64,000 nucleotides of DNA from the NCBI RefSeq assembly GCF_014651855.1, contig NZ_BMXR01000003.1:124001-188000 (forward strand). Reading direction: 5' to 3'. This document shows positions 49,799 to 58,679 of this stretch, piece after piece. The notes beneath the pieces were generated by a model. That model saw only the letters and a program-made list of their open reading frames with translations. It was not told the DNA's origin and ran no database searches. The DNA is from Saccharospirillum salsuginis. Its GTDB lineage: Bacteria; Pseudomonadota; Gammaproteobacteria; Pseudomonadales; Natronospirillaceae. The position numbers were made by a program, and so were the translations under genes. Positions within the stretch are counted from its first letter, which is position 1. Every line of letters begins with the position of its first letter.

Positions 49799-51409
49799 AT
49801 GACGACTGCGACTCACGACCATGATCACGCGCATCACGGGCCGGCCAAGGGGATAACCCGCTGGCTCTATACCACGAACCACAAGGACATCGGCACGATG
49901 TACCTGTGGTTCAGTTTTGCCATGTTCCTGCTCGGCGGCACCTTCGCGATGGTGATCCGCGCCGAGCTGTTCCAGCCGGGTCTACAGCTGGTGCAGCCCG
50001 AGTTCTTCAACCAGATGACCACCATGCACGGTCTGATCATGGTGTTCGGCGCGGTGATGCCGGCCTTCGTCGGTCTCGCCAACTGGATGATACCGATGAT
50101 GATCGGCGCGCCGGACATGGCGCTGCCGCGAATGAACAACCTGAGCTTCTGGATCCTGCCGTTCGCCTTCGCGATGCTGGCCAGTACCCTGTTCATGGAA
50201 GGCGGCGCGCCCAACTTCGGCTGGACCTTCTACGCGCCCTTGTCGACCACCTATGCGCCGCCGAGTGTGACCTTCTTCATCTTCGCGGTGCACATCATGG
50301 GCGCCAGTTCGATCATGGGGGCGATCAACATCGTCGCCACCATCCTGAACATGCGCGCCCCGGGCATGACCCTGATGCGTATGCCGCTGTTCGTCTGGAC
50401 CTGGCTGATCACCGCCTACCTGCTGATCGCGGTCATGCCGGTTCTGGCCGGTGTGGTCACCATGATGCTGATGGACATCCACTTCGGTACGGCCTTCTTC
50501 AACGCCGCCGGTGGCGGTTCGCCGGTGCTGTTCCAGCACGTCTTCTGGTTCTTCGGGCACCCCGAGGTGTACATCATGATTCTGCCGGCCTTCGGCATTG
50601 TCTCGGCCATCATCCCGGCCTTCGCCCGCAAACAGTTGTTCGGCTACAGCTCCATGGTGTACGCCACCGCATCGATCGCGTTTCTGAGCTTTATCGTCTG
50701 GGCGCACCACATGTTCACCGTCGGCATCCCCTTCCTGGGTGAAGCCTTTTTCATGTGGGCGACCATGCTGATCGCGGTGCCGACCGGGGTGAAGGTGTTC
50801 AACTGGGTCACCACCATGTTCCGGGGCTCGATGACGTTCGAGACGCCGATGCTGTTCGCCGTCTGTTTCGTGGTGCTGTTCACCATCGGCGGTTTCTCCG
50901 GCCTGATGCTGGCCGTGGCACCGGCCGACTTCCAGTATCACGACACCTACTTCGTGGTGGCGCATTTCCATTATGTGCTGGTGCCGGGGGCGGTGTTCTC
51001 CATTATGGCGGCGGTTTACTACTGGCTGCCGAAATGGAGCGGCAAGATGTACAACGAGACCCTGGGCAAGGTGCACTTCTGGCTCAGCTTCGTCGGCGTC
51101 AACGTCCTCTTCTTCCCGCAGCACTTCCTGGGTCTGGCGGGCATGCCGCGCCGGATTCCGGACTACGCCCTGCAGTTCGCCGACTTCAACATGATCTCAA
51201 GCATTGGCGGCTTCCTGTTCGGCGCCAGTCAGCTGTTGTTCCTCTACATCGTGGTGCACACCATCGTCGCCGGCAAACCGGCCAAGGCCAAACCCTGGGA
51301 CGGTGCCGAGGGCCTGGAGTGGTCGGTGCCGTCGCCGGCGCCCTACCACACGTTCGAGACGCCGCCGGATATCGACAAGGCGCCCCAACTCGACCGTAAA
51401 GAGCCCTGA
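49799..51409 (+). CDS. coxA: cytochrome c oxidase subunit I
   Basis: 536 residues with about 12 helices. MHGLIMVFGAVMPAF (low-spin haem His), GHPEVYIMILPAFGI (CuB His, cross-linked Tyr and the E residue of the A1 type), VWAHHMFTVGI (CuB His pair) and HDTYFVVAHFHYVLVPG (haem a3 His) are intact. It reduces oxygen and pumps protons. 11 bp after coxB. Confidence 0.98.
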   Translation: MTTATHDHDHAHHGPAKGITRWLYTTNHKDIGTMYLWFSFAMFLLGGTFAMVIRAELFQPGLQLVQPEFFNQMTTMHGLIMVFGAVMPAFVGLANWMIPMMIGAPDMALPRMNNLSFWILPFAFAMLASTLFMEGGAPNFGWTFYAPLSTTYAPPSVTFFIFAVHIMGASSIMGAINIVATILNMRAPGMTLMRMPLFVWTWLITAYLLIAVMPVLAGVVTMMLMDIHFGTAFFNAAGGGSPVLFQHVFWFFGHPEVYIMILPAFGIVSAIIPAFARKQLFGYSSMVYATASIAFLSFIVWAHHMFTVGIPFLGEAFFMWATMLIAVPTGVKVFNWVTTMFRGSMTFETPMLFAVCFVVLFTIGGFSGLMLAVAPADFQYHDTYFVVAHFHYVLVPGAVFSIMAAVYYWLPKWSGKMYNETLGKVHFWLSFVGVNVLFFPQHFLGLAGMPRRIPDYALQFADFNMISSIGGFLFGASQLLFLYIVVHTIVAGKPAKAKPWDGAEGLEWSVPSPAPYHTFETPPDIDKAPQLDRKEP

Positions 51410-51412
51410 TCG

Positions 51413-51988
51413 ATGAGCGAGCACCGGACCGATACCGAACGCAAGAGCGGTGGCCACCACTCGGTGGTGGTCAAATCCCTGCTCGCGGTCGTGGGCATGC
51501 TGGCCTTCGTCTTCGTCGGTCTGGTGCCCATGTACAACCTGATCTGTGAATGGACCGGCGTGACCGGCCGAACCACTGGGGCGAGCGAGGTTCAGAATTT
51601 CGTCGTCGCCGAGGATAGGCCGATCAAGGTCCAGTTCCTGGCCACGAACAACGCCGACATGCCCTGGGAGTTTCGTCCCATGGTCAAGCAGGTGACGGCG
51701 AAACCGGGTGAGTTGGTGCAGGTGAATTTCTACGCCCGCAACAAAACCCGGCGGGACATGACGGCCCAGGCCATTCCGAGCCTGTCCCCGTTCGAGTCCA
51801 CGCCCTACTTCCACAAGACCGAGTGTTTCTGTTTCAACCAGCAACCGCTGGCCGCCGGCGAAGATGTGGAAATGGGCCTGGTGTTCCAGATCGACCCCGA
51901 TCTGCCGGACTGGGTGCGCACGATCAGTTTGAGTTACACGCTCTACGATATAACCGAACAACAGGAGGTGGCCTCCGCCAAGCCCTGA
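51413..51988 (+). CDS. ctaG: cytochrome oxidase CuB assembly protein CtaG/Cox11
   Basis: 191 residues. One N-terminal helix (LLAVVGMLAFVFVGLVPMYN), then a periplasmic beta-sandwich with MPWEFRPM and KTECFCFNQQPLAAGE, whose Cys-x-Cys binds copper for delivery to subunit I CuB. 3 bp after coxA. Confidence 0.94.
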   Translation: MSEHRTDTERKSGGHHSVVVKSLLAVVGMLAFVFVGLVPMYNLICEWTGVTGRTTGASEVQNFVVAEDRPIKVQFLATNNADMPWEFRPMVKQVTAKPGELVQVNFYARNKTRRDMTAQAIPSLSPFESTPYFHKTECFCFNQQPLAAGEDVEMGLVFQIDPDLPDWVRTISLSYTLYDITEQQEVASAKP

Positions 51989-52028
51989 ACGGGCCGGCGG
52001 CAGGCAGAGCCGAATTTGCCATTGTGAG

Positions 52029-52045
52029 CCCGCGCGCCGCGCGGG
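52029..52045 (+). promoter_or_regulatory. stem-loop between ctaG and coxC
   Basis: CCCGCGC-GCC-GCGCGGG, 7 pairs, in the 84-bp gap before coxC. It is followed by TAACAAAAAG, not a T-run, so it is more likely an mRNA processing or attenuation point than a full terminator. Confidence 0.35.
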
Positions 52046-52072
52046 TAACAAAAAGAATAAATGGAGAGTGCT

Positions 52073-52969
52073 ATGTCCAGCAGTGCAAACCATGAACACT
52101 ATTACGTACCGGCGCAAAGCCGACTACCGGTGTGGATGGCCTTTGCCATGTTCCTCACCGTCTTCGGCCTCGGTAGCATGTTTAACGATATGTCGGCCGG
52201 CCGGGAATCCTCGAACGCCCAATGGTTCTTTATCGCCGGTTTCGGTGTGTTGGCCGTTGTTCTGTACAACTGGTTCAGCCAGGTCATTCGCGAAAACCAC
52301 GCCGGCCTGAACAGTCAGCAGCTGAAGCAGTCCTACGTCTGGGGCATGGGTTGGTTCATCTTTTCCGAAGTGATGTTCTTCGCCGCGTTTTTCGGTGCCC
52401 TCTTCTATGTGCGTAACCTGGTCGGTCCCTGGATTGGCGGCGAAGGCGCCAAGGGCGTCACCAACTACCTCTACCCGGGCTTCGAATTCAGCTGGCCGCT
52501 GATGAACAACCCGGACAACGAACTGTTCAGAGCGCCGGAGGCCATCATTCATGCCTTTGGTCTGCCGCTGCTGAACACCATCATACTTGTCGTTTCCAGT
52601 GTCACCCTGACCATTGCCCACCACGCCCTGCGTGCCGAGAACCGCAAGCAACTGAACATCTGGCTGGGCATTACCATCGTCCTGGGTCTGGCGTTCCTGT
52701 TCTTCCAGGCCGAGGAATACATCGAAGCCTACAGTCACCTGGGCCTGACCCTGGAAAGTGGCATTTATGGTTCGACGTTCTTCATGCTGACCGGGTTCCA
52801 CGGGGCGCACGTCACCATCGGGACCTTCATGCTGATCGTTCAGTTCCTGCGTTCCCTGCGCGGTCACTTCAAACCGGACGATCATTTCGGGTTCGAGGCA
52901 TCGGCCTGGTATTGGCACTTTGTGGACGTCGTCTGGCTCTGCCTGTTCGTCTTTGTCTACTGGATCTGA
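52073..52969 (+). CDS. coxC: cytochrome c oxidase subunit III
   Basis: 298 residues from ATG 52073, whose GGAGAG ribosome site overlaps an upstream in-frame ATG 52061. Seven helices are visible; SEVMFFAAFFGALFY, FFQAEEYIEAYSHLG, FFMLTGFHGAHVTIG and WYWHFVDVVWLCLF are the conserved segments. Confidence 0.96.
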   Translation: MSSSANHEHYYVPAQSRLPVWMAFAMFLTVFGLGSMFNDMSAGRESSNAQWFFIAGFGVLAVVLYNWFSQVIRENHAGLNSQQLKQSYVWGMGWFIFSEVMFFAAFFGALFYVRNLVGPWIGGEGAKGVTNYLYPGFEFSWPLMNNPDNELFRAPEAIIHAFGLPLLNTIILVVSSVTLTIAHHALRAENRKQLNIWLGITIVLGLAFLFFQAEEYIEAYSHLGLTLESGIYGSTFFMLTGFHGAHVTIGTFMLIVQFLRSLRGHFKPDDHFGFEASAWYWHFVDVVWLCLFVFVYWI

Positions 52970-53067
52970 ACACGGGGATGCTTCGCGGCCGATAGGCTCC
53001 GGCCGGCGGGGTTACAGAAAGGCTCGAATCGGCCGGATAAGGTGTTCCGGCTGATTCGCTCCCGCTG

Positions 53068-53286
53068 TCAGTAGCGCCCGCTCCAGGGCGCGTTCTGCGT
53101 CAGTTCACCGGTTACAAAGCCGACTATCAGTACGACGATGATCAGTACCGCCAGCGAGACCCGGATCGTCAGCAATTTCACCAACCGTTTGGATTCCGGT
53201 TCATCCTTGAACAAGGCAACGAGACCGCCGCTCAACGACAGCAGCATGGCGATGATCAGGATTATCAAGATGGCTTTCAGTAACAT
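53068..53286 (-). CDS. small DUF2909-like twin-helix membrane protein
   Basis: 72 residues from ATG 53286 (AGGGG upstream). MLLKAILIILIIAMLLSLSGGL, then FKDEPESKRLVKLLTIRVSLAVLIIVVLIVGF gives two helices, the DUF2909 pattern seen in oxidase loci. It is antiparallel to the cox operon, and its start codon is only 18 bp from that of surf1, so their 5' leaders overlap. Confidence 0.8.
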   Translation of the reverse strand: MLLKAILIILIIAMLLSLSGGLVALFKDEPESKRLVKLLTIRVSLAVLIIVVLIVGFVTGELTQNAPWSGRY

Positions 53287-53304
53287 CGAACGGTGTCCCC
53301 TCTG

Positions 53305-54018
53305 ATGTTTCGACCGGGCTGGCGCCTGACCGCATTTGTCGGTGTGTTTTTGCCACTGTTCGTGACTTTGGGAGTCTGGCAGCTTAACAGAGCTGACCAA
53401 AAAACCCAGCTGGTGGCGCGGATCGAAGCCGGTCAGGCCAGCGTGAAATCGCTGAACCGCCGGACCGAACCGCAGCCCTATCAGCGCTATGCCGTCACCG
53501 GACGGTTATCGACCGAACGAGTCTGGCTGTTGGACAATCGGACCCATGAAGGCCGCGTCGGTTACGAGGTCTGGGCGCCGCTTGCGACCGACCATGGATG
53601 GTATCTGGTATCGCTCGGCTGGGTGTCCGGTACCGGCGACCGGCAGCGCCTGCCCGAGGTCGAACTGCCCGACGGTGAGCGCCGCTGGATCGGTCAATCG
53701 CGGCCTTTGAGCGACAGCATCGTCCTCGGCGAAACGCCGCTGGCCGATCAGTGGCCCCAGGTGGTGCAGCGCATTCAACCGCAGGCCATGGCCGAGCGCA
53801 TGCAAATGCCTGAACCCAAGGGCCTGCTGCAACTCGAAGCCGGCCAGGCCGGCGTCGGCCCGGTGATCTGGACACCGACGGTGATGTCCCCCGAACGGCA
53901 CCAGGGTTACGCCGTTCAATGGTTTGCAATGACGGTCGTCCTGTTGATGATGTATGGCTACGCCGGATGGCGTCGAAGCGACCGGGGGTCGACATCGACC
54001 ACCGGCGAAAACGAATGA
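53305..54018 (+). CDS. SURF1-family oxidase assembly protein
   Basis: 237 residues from ATG 53305 (GTG 53293 is an alternative). N-terminal helix GVFLPLFVTLGVWQLNRADQK, periplasmic domain with TGRLSTERVWLLDNRTHEGRVGY, C-terminal helix WFAMTVVLLMMYGYAGW. Required for haem a insertion into subunit I. Confidence 0.9.
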   Translation: MFRPGWRLTAFVGVFLPLFVTLGVWQLNRADQKTQLVARIEAGQASVKSLNRRTEPQPYQRYAVTGRLSTERVWLLDNRTHEGRVGYEVWAPLATDHGWYLVSLGWVSGTGDRQRLPEVELPDGERRWIGQSRPLSDSIVLGETPLADQWPQVVQRIQPQAMAERMQMPEPKGLLQLEAGQAGVGPVIWTPTVMSPERHQGYAVQWFAMTVVLLMMYGYAGWRRSDRGSTSTTGENE

Positions 54019-54039
54019 TTGATGTCTGGAGATAACCGC

Positions 54040-54624
54040 ATGACCGAAGGCCACGCCAGCGGGTCCAAAACAAACTACAGCCGCGTCCAGTTGCTGATCA
54101 TCCTGTTGACGCCCTTGATCGTCATGGTGGCTTCGACGGCGCTTTATTACTCGGGCTGGCTGGTACCGGACGAGCGGGTGAACCACGGCGAGCTACTCGA
54201 TCCGGTTCTGTCGCTCGACGATCTGGGTCTTGAACTCGAGGTCGTCAATCCTGAACGACAGTGGCTCTGGATCCAGACCGCTATCGATTGCGATGCCGCC
54301 TGTCTTGAGGAAGTGGCTCGACAGCGGCAGATTCAGGTCGCGCTCGGCAAATACGAGCCGCGCGTTAAACGGGTGTTACTGACCGAGACCACCGGTCTCG
54401 ATGAATTGAGTGGCGACTATCCGGGCATGAGCGTCGTCAACCGCCCCGCCGCTGGCTATTCGGCCGATTTTCGGGATCGAATCCCGGTGGAATTCGGCCG
54501 GGAGAACTTCATTTTCGTCGTCGATCCGCTCGGCAATATTCCGTTGTATTTCACGCCGTCGAACGACTACAAGGAACAGCTTGAGGACATGAAGCAGCTC
54601 CTCAAGTTGTCCACCATCGGTTAA
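54040..54624 (+). CDS. oxidase-locus membrane protein, thioredoxin-like
   Basis: 194 residues from ATG 54040, GGAG 8 bp upstream. One N-terminal helix (LLIILLTPLIVMVASTALYY) anchors a periplasmic domain with WLWIQTAIDCDAACLEE and FVVDPLGNIPLYF, a thioredoxin/SCO-like end. A Cys-x3-Cys (CDAAC) could bind copper. Between surf1 and ctaA in the position seen in pseudomonads. Confidence 0.72.
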   Translation: MTEGHASGSKTNYSRVQLLIILLTPLIVMVASTALYYSGWLVPDERVNHGELLDPVLSLDDLGLELEVVNPERQWLWIQTAIDCDAACLEEVARQRQIQVALGKYEPRVKRVLLTETTGLDELSGDYPGMSVVNRPAAGYSADFRDRIPVEFGRENFIFVVDPLGNIPLYFTPSNDYKEQLEDMKQLLKLSTIG

Positions 54625-54634
54625 GGGCGCCACC

Positions 54635-55651
54635 ATGTTATCTCTACAGGGAACCAAACCCGGATTTCGACTGTCGGTATTCGCCACCCTCTTCGCCATC
54701 GGCGTGGTCGGACTCGGCGCCTTTACCCGACTGGTGGACGCCGGTCTCGGGTGTCCGGACTGGCCCACCTGTTACGGCCACGTCTGGGCACCGCAAACCC
54801 AGGAGGAAATCTCCGCCGCCAACGCCGCCTTTCCGGAAATTCCGGTCGACCACGCCAAGACCTGGCCGGAAATGGTGCACCGCTACCTGGCCTCGGCTCT
54901 CGGACTGCTGATCATCGGCATCGCCGCGGCGGCGTTTCGCCATCGCAAGCGGCCCGATCAGCCGTTCAAACTGCCGATGTTCCTGCTGTTCCTGGTGATT
55001 TTGCAGGGCGCATTCGGCGCCTGGACGGTCACGCTGAAACTTTGGCCGCAGGTGGTGACGGCTCATTTGATGGGCGGCTTCACCACCTTCACCCTGCTCT
55101 GGCTGCTGACGCTGAGGCTCGGCGGCTACCGGTCGACCTCGTTGTTTTCACTGCACCAGCGCGCCCTGCCGCGAGGGCTGGCGGCCCTGGCTCTGGTTGT
55201 GGTCATCGGCCAGGTATTTCTGGGCGGATGGACCACCTCGAACTATGCTGCTCTGGCGTGTCCGGATTTCCCGATGTGCCAGACCCAGCTATGGCCGGAG
55301 ATGAATTTCGGCGCCGGTTTCGATCTGGCCCATCCGATCGGCCCCAATTATCTGGGCGGTCATCTCGACATCCCCTCGCGCACGGCCATACATATGGCCC
55401 ACCGGATCGGCGCATTGATCACGACGGTGGTGTGCCTCTGGCTGGCGGTCCGGTTGATCCGCGAGCGGTTCTCGGGCCTGGGGGTCACGCTCTTGCTGAT
55501 CCTGTCGGCGCAAGTCACACTGGGCATCAGTAACGTTGTTTTCGGTCTGCCGCTGACCGTGGCCGTCCTGCACAACCTGGGCGGCGCACTGTTGCTCGCA
55601 ACGGTGGCGACGGTCAATTATGAGCTCTATCGGGAGGCGAACCATGTCTAA
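54635..55651 (+). CDS. ctaA: haem A synthase (Cox15/CtaA)
   Basis: 338 residues, eight helices. RLVDAGLGCPDWPTCYGH, EMVHRYLASALG, FGAWTVTLKLWPQVVTAHL and AHRIGALIT carry the conserved His ligands. Converts haem O to haem A. Overlaps ctaB by 8 bp. Confidence 0.94.
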   Translation: MLSLQGTKPGFRLSVFATLFAIGVVGLGAFTRLVDAGLGCPDWPTCYGHVWAPQTQEEISAANAAFPEIPVDHAKTWPEMVHRYLASALGLLIIGIAAAAFRHRKRPDQPFKLPMFLLFLVILQGAFGAWTVTLKLWPQVVTAHLMGGFTTFTLLWLLTLRLGGYRSTSLFSLHQRALPRGLAALALVVVIGQVFLGGWTTSNYAALACPDFPMCQTQLWPEMNFGAGFDLAHPIGPNYLGGHLDIPSRTAIHMAHRIGALITTVVCLWLAVRLIRERFSGLGVTLLLILSAQVTLGISNVVFGLPLTVAVLHNLGGALLLATVATVNYELYREANHV

Positions 55652-56540
55652 AACCGCGACGGCCCGCCATCAGGGGCTCTGGCACGATTTCTATGAGATG
55701 ACCAAACCCAAGGTGGTGATGCTGATGCTGATCACCGCCTGGGTCGGCATGGCTTTGGCCCCGAGCGAAAGCTTCCCGCTGGCCGGCGTGGTTCTGGGCA
55801 CGCTCGGCATCGCCGCACTGGCGGCTTCGGGTGCGGCTTTCAACCATTTGCTGGACCGTAAGATCGACCAGCGCATGGCCCGCACCCATCGTCGGCCGGT
55901 GGCCACCGGCCGGGTCAGCATGCAGCAGGGCGTGGTCTTCGCCGGTTCGCTGACCGTGCTCGGTTTCATCGTGCTCTACCTGTGGGTCAATACCCTGACC
56001 GCCTGGCTGACGCTGGCCTCCATGGTCGGCTATGCCGTGATCTACACCGGCTTTCTGAAACGGGCCACGCCGCAGAACATCGTCATCGGCGGCCTGGCTG
56101 GCGCCATGCCGCCCTTGCTGGGCTGGACCAGCGTCACCGGTGAGATCGGTGCCCTGCCGCTGTTGCTGGTGCTGATCATCTTCGCCTGGACGCCGCCGCA
56201 TTTCTGGGCACTGGCCATCCATCGCATCAAGGATTATCAGAACGCCGAGATTCCGATGATGCCGGTCACCCACGGCATCGCCTACACCAAGATGCACGTC
56301 TGGCTGTACAGCTGGTTGTTGCTGGCGATTTCGTTGCTGCCGTTCGCGACGCTGAACATGGGCCCGGTCTATGCCGTTTGCGCCCTGGCGTTGGGGCTGC
56401 GTTACCTGCAATGGAACTGGTGGTTGTTGATGGATCGTAAAGCCAACGCCGCCTGGGGCTCGTTCCGCTTTTCCATCACCTATTTGCTGTTACTATTCGT
56501 GGCGCTGTTGCTCGACCACAGCGTAAGAGCCCTGTTCTAA
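55644..56540 (+). CDS. ctaB: protoheme IX farnesyltransferase (haem O synthase)
   Basis: 298 residues from ATG 55644 (GGGAGG upstream, inside ctaA). MTKPKVVMLMLITAWVGM, AAFNHLLDRKIDQRMARTHRRPVATGR (prenyl diphosphate-binding Asp motif) and WTPPHFWALAIHRIKDY identify the UbiA-type enzyme. Feeds CtaA. Confidence 0.96.
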   Translation: MSKTATARHQGLWHDFYEMTKPKVVMLMLITAWVGMALAPSESFPLAGVVLGTLGIAALAASGAAFNHLLDRKIDQRMARTHRRPVATGRVSMQQGVVFAGSLTVLGFIVLYLWVNTLTAWLTLASMVGYAVIYTGFLKRATPQNIVIGGLAGAMPPLLGWTSVTGEIGALPLLLVLIIFAWTPPHFWALAIHRIKDYQNAEIPMMPVTHGIAYTKMHVWLYSWLLLAISLLPFATLNMGPVYAVCALALGLRYLQWNWWLLMDRKANAAWGSFRFSITYLLLLFVALLLDHSVRALF

Positions 56541-56548
56541 GAACAGGG
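56530..56548 (+). terminator. hairpin whose loop is the ctaB stop codon
   Basis: CCCTGTTC-TAA-GAACAGGG, 8 perfect pairs, followed by TTTTGAGG. The loop is exactly the stop codon of ctaB. Likely a partial terminator or attenuator before the SCO gene. Confidence 0.6.
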
Positions 56549-56578
56549 TTTTGAGGAAAGTGTTCTGAGGAGAGCGCC

Positions 56579-57259
56579 TTGACCGGCCATACCGCGACCG
56601 ACCCGACCCGCCAACAACAGCGCCGCATCCTGATCACCGTTGTGGCGTTGATCGGCATCGTGCTGGCCCTCTTTGTCGGCGTGATGATACGCACGCTGCT
56701 GGCGACCCCGGATCTGAAAGCCGAACTGGAAACGCGTAGCGCCCTCTATTTCGACCCGCCGCGCAGCGTCCCGGCCGTGGACCTGGTCAACCATCACGGC
56801 GAAGCCTTCAATACCGCGAATTTCGACGGCCGTTGGCAGCTGATCAACTTCGGCTACACCCATTGCCCGGACATCTGCCCGACCAACATGATGGATATGG
56901 CCAAGGCCAATGAATTTCTGGCGGCCGAAGGGTTGGCCGACCAGACCCAGATGTGGATGATCACCGTTGACCCGGCACGGGACACCCCTGAAAAACTCGC
57001 CGACTACGTGCCGTTTTTCGACGACAGTTTCATCGGCCTGACCGGTGACATCGATGAGCTTCAGCCGCTGGCGCAGCAGCTCAATACGGTGTTCTACAGT
57101 GAAGGCAGCGGTGATGTGAACGAAGCCTATACCGTTGCCCACAGCGACAACATGGCCATTCTCAACCCCGACGGCGAATACGTCGCCCTGTTGCGCCCGC
57201 CGCACCGGCCCAAGCAGATTGCCGAAGTCCTGTCCCTGCTGATCCAGTACGCCGACTGA
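56579..57259 (+). CDS. SCO-family copper chaperone
   Basis: 226 residues from TTG 56579 (AGGAG 8 bp upstream). N-terminal helix ILITVVALIGIVLALFVGVM, then thioredoxin fold with GYTHCPDICPTNMMDM (CxxxC copper site) and the distal His in AYTVAHSDNMAILNPDG. Delivers copper to CuA. Last gene of the oxidase cluster. Confidence 0.95.
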   Translation: MTGHTATDPTRQQQRRILITVVALIGIVLALFVGVMIRTLLATPDLKAELETRSALYFDPPRSVPAVDLVNHHGEAFNTANFDGRWQLINFGYTHCPDICPTNMMDMAKANEFLAAEGLADQTQMWMITVDPARDTPEKLADYVPFFDDSFIGLTGDIDELQPLAQQLNTVFYSEGSGDVNEAYTVAHSDNMAILNPDGEYVALLRPPHRPKQIAEVLSLLIQYAD

Positions 57260-58450
57260 TCAGCGTTGTCCCGGCGCCCCGGACCACCGTGTCAGGTGGC
57301 GCCACAGCCATTCCATCGGACCCTGCTGAAACACGTTCAGCCATACCATCGACAGCGCGATATTCACCGCCCAGATGCCGAGCGTGACCGGGACCAGCTC
57401 CACCAGCGTAAGACGTTCATACCAGCCGAGTCCGTGGCCGTAAAACAGGCCGGTGGCGATGACGCTTTGCAACACATAGTTCGTCAGCGCCATGCGTCCG
57501 ACCCGTTCCAGCGCGTGAACCAGGCGCGGCCAGAGACCGCTGCGATAGAACAGTACAGCGAAGCCGAGATAGGCCTGGGCCATCATCAGGGCGCCGAGGT
57601 AGGCCAGTACGTCCCGACCCAAGGCGACCGTCCCCAGACTGAAACCGTTCGCGGACTGATAGAGGTAGGCGGCCTGGGTCAACACCAGGCCCGGCACCAG
57701 CCACCCCAGCGACCACAACCCGTAAAACGACGGCCGGTATACGGCCCGGGCGATGCCCAGCCGGAACAGCGCGATCCCCACCAGCATCAGACCACCGACG
57801 AACCAGACCAGATAGAACGGCAGCCCCAGCAGGTGCATGTCCAGGCTGGACTCGATACGCCAGTTCAGCGCTTCCAGCCAGGTTCCGCGATGGGCGGCGA
57901 TGTCCGCGTCGATCCCGCCGATGGACGTCTGATACAGCTCGGCGCGAGCCTCCGGGGTATAGAGCCAGACGTCCAGCAGGCTCAACAGCAGCGGAATGGA
58001 TAGGAAAACGAAGGCGGTCTTCAGTTGCCGTCTTATCGTCCAATTCAGGGCCGGCGTCAGCACCAGCGCCGTGACCGCGTAGGCCACCAGGATGTCGCCG
58101 TCCCAGATCAGGTAGGCGTGCACCAGGCCAATGACCAGCAGACCCAGGTTGCGCCGCAGATGAATCGACCGGACGCTCCGCCCGGCGGCCAGGGCGTTAC
58201 TCGCGACGATCCAGTTGCTGATGCCGAACAGCATTGAAAACAGCGCGATGAATTTCTGTTCGACGAACAGATAACCGATGGCATGGACCAAAGTCTCCGC
58301 GGCGGACAGCGAATCCCGGATGCCGGGGCTCAGATAGGCCAGTTCGACCTGGGCGAACGCCTGGATATTCATCACCAGAATGCCGAGGACCGCGAGGCCG
58401 CGCAGCATGTCGAGGAAGGGGATGCGGGGGATCGAAGTGGCAGCGGTCAC
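57260..58450 (-). CDS. DUF418 family membrane protein
   Basis: 396 residues, about ten hydrophobic helices. RIPFLDMLRGLAVLGILVMNIQ and KFIALFSMLFG are the DUF418 N-terminus; ALERVGRMALTNYVLQSV is the C-terminal DUF418 region. Function unknown; inner-membrane. Ends head-on with the SCO gene with no gap. Confidence 0.9.
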   Translation of the reverse strand: MTAATSIPRIPFLDMLRGLAVLGILVMNIQAFAQVELAYLSPGIRDSLSAAETLVHAIGYLFVEQKFIALFSMLFGISNWIVASNALAAGRSVRSIHLRRNLGLLVIGLVHAYLIWDGDILVAYAVTALVLTPALNWTIRRQLKTAFVFLSIPLLLSLLDVWLYTPEARAELYQTSIGGIDADIAAHRGTWLEALNWRIESSLDMHLLGLPFYLVWFVGGLMLVGIALFRLGIARAVYRPSFYGLWSLGWLVPGLVLTQAAYLYQSANGFSLGTVALGRDVLAYLGALMMAQAYLGFAVLFYRSGLWPRLVHALERVGRMALTNYVLQSVIATGLFYGHGLGWYERLTLVELVPVTLGIWAVNIALSMVWLNVFQQGPMEWLWRHLTRWSGAPGQR

Positions 58451-58529
58451 GGGCCGTGGTGTCCTGGGTTGGGGATCCGGCCGGCCAGTGTCCGTTGTTT
58501 GCGGGGCACACTCAAGTTGTTGGTGTGTC

Positions 58530-58675
58530 GTAGGGCGGAAGAACCGAAGGCGTTATCCGCCGTTGAGTGGTTTGCGACGCGGATGGATCGTGTTGTGGCT
58601 CGATTCCTAACGGCAGATAACGCCCTTCGGGCCCGAAGCCGGGATGCCGGACCAGACGTACCACTTCTGCCCTAC
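58530..58675. repeat. class-2 inverted repeat, copy J
   Basis: GTAGGGCGGAAG (58530-58541) pairs with CTTCTGCCCTAC (58664-58675) in 11 of 12, and CCGAAGGCGTTATC... (58544-58564) pairs with 58609-58630 with one bulge and one mismatch. Lies between DUF418 and the binding-protein gene. Confidence 0.75.
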
Positions 58676-58679
58676 CTGA

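Noticed and set aside
49982..51124. His/Asp/Glu-rich frame antisense to coxA
   Set aside because: Composition follows from coxA codons; no signal or domain.
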